Source: Uranotaenia lowii
Lineage: Eukaryota > Arthropoda > Insecta > Diptera > Culicidae
DNA: 64,000 bases
Assembly: GCF_029784155.1 (NCBI RefSeq)
Contig: NC_073691.1
Span: forward strand, 27,447,976 to 27,511,975
Direction of reading: 5' to 3'
Both the position numbers and the translations under genes were made by a program. The notes beneath the pieces are model-generated. The model made no database searches and was not told the origin of the DNA. It worked only from the letters and a program-made list of their open reading frames with translations. This document shows, in pieces, positions 56,429-64,000 of the stretch. The first letter of the stretch is position 1. The number at the start of each line of letters is the position of its first letter.

Positions 56429-58164
56429 CAGGGGTGAGCAACCTTTTGAACCAACGGGCCAGTTTAAATTTGAAATCTTGTCGGCGGGCCGCACTTAAAA
56501 TATTTTTTTTTGTGATAATTATCAGAGCTTCACATCATTTTACAAAACTACAAGTTTTTGGCGACAACAAATCTGAAAATGGAAAGATAAATCAAATTCA
56601 CGTGTTCAAAAACAGTAATTCAACACTGATTTTTAAATTCCTGATATTGGAAAGGTACCTCGCATTTAGAGAGATGACCTTTTCAATGCTTTGTCATTTT
56701 TAATTTTTCCTATTTTTTTAATAGTACTTCTTGGCGAACATTCGTTCTTACAACATTCTAGTTTAAATCGATGATAGTATTCGTCATCACTTCAATTTAA
56801 AAATCTTCTGGAGCTTACCAAAGTGTTAACAAAGAGTGTGATAAATATATTTTTAGAAAAATCACAGTCTTCTTAGCGTTGGACGTTCAATCGCTATTTG
56901 ACTTTCTGTGATTTTTTGCCACAACTTAAACTTGTCCTCAAAGCCTAGTTTTTTTTTCCTACAAACGTTAAAAACCCGTTTATTAATTGAAGTTCTGTAT
57001 TGGATCATGGCATTCAGGTGTTCAGCAAAGTTGTCGAAATCACAGAAAAATGTTCAATTTCACTTAATTTTAAGCAACTATCTTCAGAACTACATTCATG
57101 ATTTTATAGTTTTTATCCACATTTTTCTCATTTCTTATTTAGATATCATTGCGATAGAATTTCTAAAGCTATATTTTGACTCTGGCAATGTGGATTGCGA
57201 ATTATAAGTGAAATAACTCAATTTATCGATATTTGTGATAAATTTTATATCAAATTCCTGAAAAAAGCATCAAAGATAATTTCAGATATGTATCTATTAT
57301 TTTTATCAATAACTGATTCATGTTGATAAACAATCTTAAATAGTTCACCCAGACTTTATTACTCAACTTTCGTAATTTTCCTCAATATTCAGAATTAAAA
57401 AATTATCTGCTGAGCATATTTTTTAATCATTCAACTTTTTTTCTTGAAATGAAAATAATGACTTCACTAAACAAATTCCTTTGATCATGTGTGGGTTCCG
57501 GGCTGTACTTCCGACTCACTTTAGTCGATTTTACTCTCAAAGCGGTAGGAGTTAAAAAAAAATAGGGGAGAATGAGGATACTTGATCCCTGGAGATACTT
57601 GATTCCTTCGAGATATATCGAAACTGGAGTGTCTTACAAAGATCAAAAGGAAAATGAGCCAAATGAAGCAAAACAACAATGCTTCAAGCTAAAAAAATTG
57701 AAACAAAATATTTTTTTGGGTTATTGAACTTTGTTTGAAAAATTTCACAAAATGTGACTTGAAGATCTTTTTTCATCACTTTGAAATGTTTTTTATATGA
57801 AAAAAATTATAACAAAAATATTTATTCCAATCTATCAATCGTTGGAGTGCAATATGAACTTCTTTATGCCACACTTTCAAAGCAATGGAAAACTCTCAAC
57901 TTTTTTCAGAAAATCTTTTCTTCAATGTTCATTATAGGTACAATCCAAAATTACATTATGCCAATAAACAATATTGCATTTAAGCCTTGAAGACAACATA
58001 ATGAACGCTTAAAATGCCAGAAAAAAGTTAACAGTCTGAAATTTTCCTAACTATCCATTGTAGAAAAAAGTTAAGGCATAAAAATTTGAGAAAAGCTTCT
58101 CGGGCCGCACAAAAGGGTGTCGCGGGCCACATGTGGCCCGCGGGCCGCGCGTTGATCATCCCTG
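56429..58164. mobile_element. Non-autonomous hAT-like element, 1736 bp
   Basis: An exact 8-bp duplication, atttagag, flanks it at 56421-56428 and 58165-58172. The left end is CAGGGGTGAGCAACC and the right end, in reverse complement, CAGGGATGATCAACG (12 of 15 matching). Sub-terminal GC-rich words (gggccgcac, ggccacatgtggcccgcg) are of the kind seen in many hAT elements. The interior is AT-rich with frames up to 99 codons and no transposase. It lies in the right arm of the parent element. Confidence 0.88.
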
Positions 58165-58196
58165 ATTTAGAGCATTTTTAAAGTTTATAGAAAGCT

Positions 58197-58625
58197 GCCA
58201 TCTTGGATTTCAAGATGGCGTAAGATAGCAATATTCGACTTCTACTCGTTAAGCCCTTTCACCCACTACCAATTTGAGTTTCATGTCATTTTAAGTCATT
58301 CACATTTTAAAGTTTAGCGGAAGCCGCCATCTTGGATTTCAAGATGGCGTCAGATAGCGAAATTCAACTTCTACTTGTTGATTTCTTTCAACTTATACCC
58401 CTATAATATGGGTTTTCTGCGATTTTCAGTCATTTACAGTATTTTGAAGTTGAGTGGTAGCCGCCATCTTGGATTTAAGATGGCGACGGGCAACGAAATT
58501 TGACTTGTACTCGTTTATTACTTTCACCTAATAACCATATTGTTAAGGTTTCACGATATTTTCAGTAATTTACAGCTTTGAAAATAAAAGCGGAAGCCGC
58601 CATCTTGAATTAATGATGGCGTTAA
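58197..58625 (-). repeat. ~136-bp repeats with palindromic core, right arm
   Basis: Four units with the core 'gccatcttgg...caagatggcg' begin at about 58197, 58325, 58462 and 58598 (spacing 128, 137, 136). They are in the opposite orientation to the left-arm units, since 'aagcggaagcc' now precedes the core. The last unit is more diverged. Confidence 0.85.
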
Positions 58626-59183
58626 GCAACATTTTTTTTCTTACTATTTGGGCCCTTTCACTCAATACTCATATTGTAAAGATATTCATACCACTTTCGG
58701 TGATTTCAAGTTTTTAAAGATGTATTTTATAAATTTTAACTCAAAACCAACACGCATAACTTACCAAAAATGTGTAAAAATGGGAGTTCCAATTCAAATA
58801 TGTGCTATCTAATCTGAGCGTGTCCTGTTCTGACATCTTGATCGAGAACTGTCACTAAGTTTTATGGCGGTTTAATAATCAGGCACTGAGTGCTATTATA
58901 GAACATGCAAAAAAAAGCTTGGAGCAAACTTCTAAGTTTGTGTTTTATTATAGTTTAAAAAGAGCATTCATAACTCTTTCAAAATAACTAAAACAGTATG
59001 TTTAATAAAAGTTTTATAAGCGTTTCAAAACCATCTGAAAACATATGGTCGAAAAAAAAAAATATGAGCATTCTGCATGACCATAATAAAACCGTCATAA
59101 AACGAGCTGCACAAAAAAATACCATAATTAAACCATAATAAAACTTCCTAATGCTAGTTGGCATAATCTGTGTTACTTGGGTT

Positions 59184-61308
59184 CGAACCGGAAAGTCATG
59201 TGTGCTTACGCCAGGAAGTCCATCTACCGTCCATCGTGTCAAGGTAAGAGTACGTCTAAAGACATTTAAGAAGCAGATGAAGCCGAAGCTGATTAAAAAA
59301 ATAAGTTGCTTCTGTCAATTCAAGGGCTTGTACATTAGATGGTGTGGAAAAATGGTGTGCCTTGTTTTGCGAATAACTTTTAAATGCATGGATGGAAATT
59401 GATAAAATTTTCAGTAAAGCTCCCTTGTAATGTAATGTTTACTTGTGCTAATTTCTGTCAAGTGGTTTCGGAGATAGCGTCCAATGAAGAAGTTTTTTTT
59501 ACTTTTATTTTTGGGCATCATGTGCGCCACCTATAATTTTTACTATGAACAACCTTTTTCCAAATCAATTCTTTTTCAGATGACGTTTTCTATTCCCTGA
59601 AGCTTAGCCACAGACTAATACAGACTGGACACTCTTTTTTCAGTTTCTCGCAAAAGTTATGACATCATGCAAAATCATGGAATGTAAATGCCATGATTGT
59701 TTTGTTTATTTGTGACACTTAACCAAAGTTTTTGTCATTAATATAAAAAAAAATTGCCATGGAATATTTTTGTTAGTTGGGTCTAATCGAAAAAATTAAA
59801 CACGAGAGTTAATAAAGTAAAAAATAGAGGAATATTGGTGTAGCAAACATCCTGCCGAAAACAAACGTAGCAACGAGTGTTGAACCAATCAATGTAGAGC
59901 AAGAAGTTGAGCTCGGTATCAGGTATTTTTCCGATTGATAAGTAGGTTTTAAAATTATTTCAAAAACTATGGGTAACTCATTTCAACTACTGAAAAGAAA
60001 TGCTTCCAGCTGGCGCAACCGTCTCTTATCAAATTTGACTAAATGCCGTCGATAGTCACATTTGTCACCTATACCTACTTGAAATGTAACGAGTATTTAA
60101 TGTTTGTAAATCCTTCTCATGCTAAAGAGAGAAGAAGCTCTATACCAATTAAATGAAAATATGTCTTCTTGTTGAAGGATATGATAAGGGATTAAAGATT
60201 CCAACAACAAATGGCATTCTGAAATTTTACGAATTAAGTTTATAAAAAAAAAATGTTTTCACTAATGGAAATATCGAAATCAAAATGTGTTATTTGTGAA
60301 AATATTTGAACCAATCGAACAAAAAATCAATCCTTACGGAAATATACAAATGATATTTACAATTTTAGAAATTTCGATTACTTCTGAGGTTTTCAAAGGT
60401 TGGAGGCAATGTTGATACCGGATGATAGTGCAATCAGTTAAGTGCACTTTCGCGAAAAATTCTATGGAGGGAAAGGCCTGTATGAGTTTGTGGCTTGACC
60501 TTTAAAATTACTTACAACTTTGAATTTGGTCTGATTTATGACAAATTCAGGCAATTGTTCTAACAGAGTATTTACTTTGTGGGATCTAGTTATTGAAGTG
60601 CTATGTAGTGCTGATTTGCTGCTTTCGCAGATCGGCAGCTTCCTGAAGTACTAGACAGTAAACTTTACAATTTTTTTCTCCTTGTTTTTTTCTCGGGAAA
60701 ATACAGGCGAAAACCTGCGAGGTGCCTGCTCAAGAGTTCATTTTACTGATCATTACCATCATTTTGTGGTCCAAATGTTTTGCGCACGTTTTGACCATCG
60801 TTCTTTGTTTATTTTACCGGTGGAGAGCTTTTCAGCTTGACGAATCAGTCAGAAAAGTTCAACTTTTTTATCACTTCCCCAATTGAAATTTTTGGAATGT
60901 GCTTGATAAAAACCTCTCACATTTCTTAAGTTTATGGAATCAATTATCTTCATTTTAATTCCAATTTTAACTCACGGTTATATTCCTTAGGAGTCCTTAA
61001 ACGACTCACCATATGAATTTAGGTCAAATAGTTGATTTCCAGCTGTTTTTGGGGACTCTCGCTGGGGCTCGCTGGGAGGATTTTACTCGAACCTGTCCAA
61101 AATAAAAAATTGTCAGCTTCTGTATTGGATGTTATCTCCAAAACCACTTGACAGATTGTCGCTAAATTTTGCGCACAAACACATTATATTTCTAGGTAGA
61201 ATCACTAAAAATTTCATCAATTTTATTCCATGCATTTATAAGTTATCCTGAAATCCAAGGGTTTTTTTCCGAATACACTCCTTAAATTGTGTTCATACAA
61301 CCCATTAG
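59184..61308. other. AT-rich stretch, nothing recognised
   Basis: Frames are short and without domains. No repeat with definable ends was found. Confidence 0.4.
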
Positions 61309-61563
61309 CCATCCCACATTCGCCAGATCACGCTCCCCTTGGCCAGTTTTCAGCACCTTCTGGATACTGGGTTCGCCGTAGAGCCGCGTGAGCTCGTGAT
61401 TCATCTTTCGCCTTTACACTCCGTTCTACTGCACGCCGCTTATCATGGTTCTTAAACCTCGTCGCTCGAATACTCCGAGTGTGAGCTGGTCCTCCTAGAG
61501 CAATATCCACGTCTCGTGCTCGTAGAGTACAACTGGTCTAATGAGTGTTATGTATAGGTTGCA
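61309..61563 (-). mobile_element. RTE-like LINE tail fragment
   Basis: The minus-strand sequence matches the C-terminal region of the copies at 7.1-7.5 kb and 54.0-54.4 kb ('ccacattcgccagatcacg', 'gcaccttctggatactgg', 'gtagagccgcgtgagctcg'). An internal deletion of about 120 bases joins 'cccttgg' directly to 'ccagttttcagc'. Neither LINE terminus is present, and the frame is broken. Confidence 0.88.
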
Positions 61564-64000
61564 GAATCTGAACTTCTTTATAAAAATTTAGCATAATGGA
61601 TCGGCCGGTGGGCTTCATGTACATAGAAGGATAAAAAAATTGTAAATATATTCAGGGATCTTTAGAGTTCAAATACCTCATGTCCCGCAGCCTACTTTGA
61701 CTATCAAAGGCCCCCGAATTTATGCATTTTTTTTTCTTTCGATGTACATAATGAATCCACGGGTAGATCCATGTTGCGAATTTTTTATAAATAAATTCAG
61801 TTTCAGCTGCCCGTTAGCTTCTAAATTAGGCAATTTTGGTGAAAATCTTGTACAATTTGCAACTTTACATACTGGAATAAAAATCCACAAAAACTGACTG
61901 ATTTGGAAAAAAACAACGGTAAGAAAAAAAACCAACAAAACAACCACCACACGTCGAAGGTATCTCTGAACAAGCGCACACGTTATTTAGTCAAATTAGC
62001 GCCCCAAAATCCCGCTAACTTAGACAACCAAATTACCCCTTGGTGTTTTATTTTTTGTTTACCCAAGCCCTACTTTGATCCAGTTATTTTCACGGCCAGC
62101 TGATATCGAATAAACTTCGAAACAACGGAACAGAAGACTCAATTATCGACGACTCGAACAACATATTTATTAGTCCGGGTTCAATTTGTGTGAAAAAAAA
62201 GTCTCAGCTATCAACAACCTTGGCGCAACTTGTCAACCATCATTGGCAACAAAGAGAACTCGATCATTCTCAATCGGTATACGGTTGTGTCGAAGAAGTT
62301 GTAGCAAACGATAAAACCACGAACAAGCTAAGGCACATAAAATGTTACATGTATCCGGAATACAGAACCATTTTTTTGTGATTTTATTATGACATGGGAG
62401 GAATGTGCAAATCTGTACTTCCTTCTTTGTGGTTTGAAATGAAATGAAAGAATAAAAATCCGAACGTCCGTTTACAATTTCCTGGTACTATTAACTAAAC
62501 CCCGTCTTTGGTCCGTGATGAGCGACACTTTAGATAAGCTCACACACAGTTCATCAACAAGAAACGGCCGTGCCTAGCTAAATAGTGAGCAAAAGCGAGG
62601 ATCTTAAATTGAGAGAGAGAAGAAAAAAAAAGAAGGGGAAACAAAGCGCCGCAATGAGCGACTCCATTCGGCACTAAACGCTCCTCACCTTTTGGCCCGG
62701 TGAAGTTGTCATAAAAATCAACAACTTCGACGGCCTTGCCCGTTTTTGACAGTTGCTGAGCTGATGTCATTTTTTGTTCCTGTCGACACTTGAAGGCAGA
62801 TACAACAAAGTAGGCTCCGCCGAAAATGCTTATCTTTATCACCAGTGTTTCGTTTCTTTTGCAGGAAACGAATCACTCGTGTGATGGCGTGATTCGTTTT
62901 GTTTCTTTTTTTATTGCTTTTCCTTCCAATCCTTTGAATTTGCGGCAACGTATGACTCAATTGTTGTCCCGCAGAACCTTGACCCAAATGATGGGTGCGT
63001 TTCCGGGGGACCAATCAACTAGGAAGGAAAGGCAGACGACGAGACCAAAGGTGTAAAATCCGTTGATAAATGACAGCGCTTTTCCGTTTCGTGTCACCCC
63101 CGAAGTGATTGACACGCTATGTGGCGCACTCTCTCGTGACTTCCGATAAGCGTGTAACATGTTGCTTCGGAGCTGGAAGCGTTCTATTTTTATTGTGTGT
63201 GCCCCAAGGTCACGCGATAACAAAGGAAAGTGGATTATAAATAGTCCTTTTTTGTTATCATAATAATAGAGTCCAGATTGTGGCCTCGGGCAGACCCATG
63301 TAACTTATCGAAAATTCTTTCTATACGCTCAGTGCTGCTCCCTTCTGAGAAGGGGTATCATAACAGGCGACTAAAATAGCTTGTACACCCTCCATGGGGG
63401 TCAATGGTTTGAGTATTCAACAACTTCAACGTCAAATAACATACAAAATTATCAAAGCAACCGTTGTTCGTATTCGCACTGTTGGTATCAATTTCAACAT
63501 ACTTGTTTTTATGAACAAAAAGATTCCCAATTGAGCATTCAATAGATGATTTTCTTCTCGAACAGAGTAAAATTAGAAAAGCAGAGTTTCGGTTTAATTC
63601 AAATTCAAATAATTTTTTTCCGAATGGCAATATATGGTTAATAGTTCGTCCAAAAGGTCAACCAAAATATATTTTTACCATTTAAAGCATTGTAGATGGC
63701 TCTGAAGTACTCACTTCCAACAGATATACTTTTAAAGCAGATTTGTTTTTCCAAGACACACATTGGTTACCATGGCTAGATGTATGAATTTTGTTGCCCC
63801 AACTCGTAAGGTGGCGTTGCGAACATCGAAAGTCCGTATAGAAGAATTAATGTTCGTGGCAAAGCCCACTTCTTTATCTTGAAGTGACGGTATCTTTGCC
63901 TCGGGTAACTTCCATCCCAGTTTGACACAAACTGCAACAATGTTGCCAAATATTTTTTTAATCCTTCAAAATTAATCTGTCAGGAACAAATCCTTCTACC
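61564..64000. other. Mixed stretch, GC-richer at 62480-63230, no supported gene
   Basis: Overlapping frames of 60 to 100 codons on both strands around 62540-63223 lack recognisable domains. The composition there is closer to balanced than the flanks, so exonic or regulatory sequence is possible. The final 700 bases are AT-rich, and no feature is cut at the right edge that I can see. Confidence 0.3.

Larger units (their letters stand above)
52283..59181. mobile_element. Parent element with inverted arms, nested insertions inside
   Basis: The ends are cccaagtaac at 52283-52292 and its reverse complement at 59172-59181, with tt on both outer sides (52281-52282 and 59182-59183). The left arm carries ~136-bp repeats in direct orientation and the right arm the same repeats inverted. 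Subtracting the RTE-like LINE (53912-56353 plus one 12-bp duplication) and the hAT-like element (56429-58164 plus one 8-bp duplication) leaves about 2.7 kb. No protein frame of its own is visible. It shares its 10-base terminus and tt flank with the element at 34613-35357. Confidence 0.65.

Overview
This window reads as repeat-dominated eukaryotic DNA from an insect, most likely a dipteran and probably a mosquito. The background is AT-rich and there is no operon-like gene packing. The recognisable proteins all belong to transposable elements: RTE-like and CR1/jockey-type non-LTR retrotransposons, and an IS630-Tc1-mariner transposase of the ITmD37E type first described from mosquitoes. The taxon is an inference from element families, not from a host gene. 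I see no host gene I can name. Two pieces could be host coding sequence, both at low confidence: an open frame at 25393-25893 and a possible terminal exon at 36411-36519.

Layout. 1-490: an 18-bp minisatellite. 965-4870: a degenerate 'attgagacttctg' repeat field, interrupted by three copies of a ~340-bp repeat, two of them inverted (fold-back). 4925-5570: first block of a 9-bp satellite (gtcaaaatt). 7022-8866: a decayed RTE-like LINE that carries an 884-bp hAT-like element (8-bp target duplication). 8866-9448: a terminal-inverted-repeat element with an embedded tRNA-like sequence, with relatives at 26775-27370 and 50319-50847. 10867-10894: a hammerhead-like motif. 13861-16170: a ~91-bp satellite. 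19375-19640: a tRNA-derived SINE. 21056-24620: a 57-bp satellite of about 62 copies. 28477-30245: a second hAT-like element with a perfect 8-bp duplication. 31550-36005: a mosaic of 9-bp satellite, 91-bp satellite fragments, a 5'-truncated CR1-like LINE and a 745-bp MITE-like element. 39780-45256: a 5.5-kb compound satellite that switches unit sequence block by block while mostly keeping a 9-bp period. 48418-49726: a dead ITmD37E transposon. 52283-59181: a nested complex in which an element with inverted arms was hit by an RTE-like LINE (12-bp target duplication) and by a hAT-like element (8-bp target duplication). 61309-61563: another RTE tail fragment.

How the parts relate. The repeats can be ordered in time because several insertions have intact target duplications inside other repeats: hAT-like into RTE (7.9 kb), CR1 into the 91-bp satellite (33.2 kb), MITE into the 9-bp satellite (34.6 kb), and RTE plus hAT-like into one parent element (52-59 kb). 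Every element looks non-autonomous or decayed. The best-preserved frame, the RTE ORF2 at 53.9-56.0 kb, has lost its reverse transcriptase core by an in-frame deletion. Many long open frames made of K-I-V, D-N-F, S-K-L, C-L-F or K-A-N repeats are by-products of 9-bp units and are not treated as genes.
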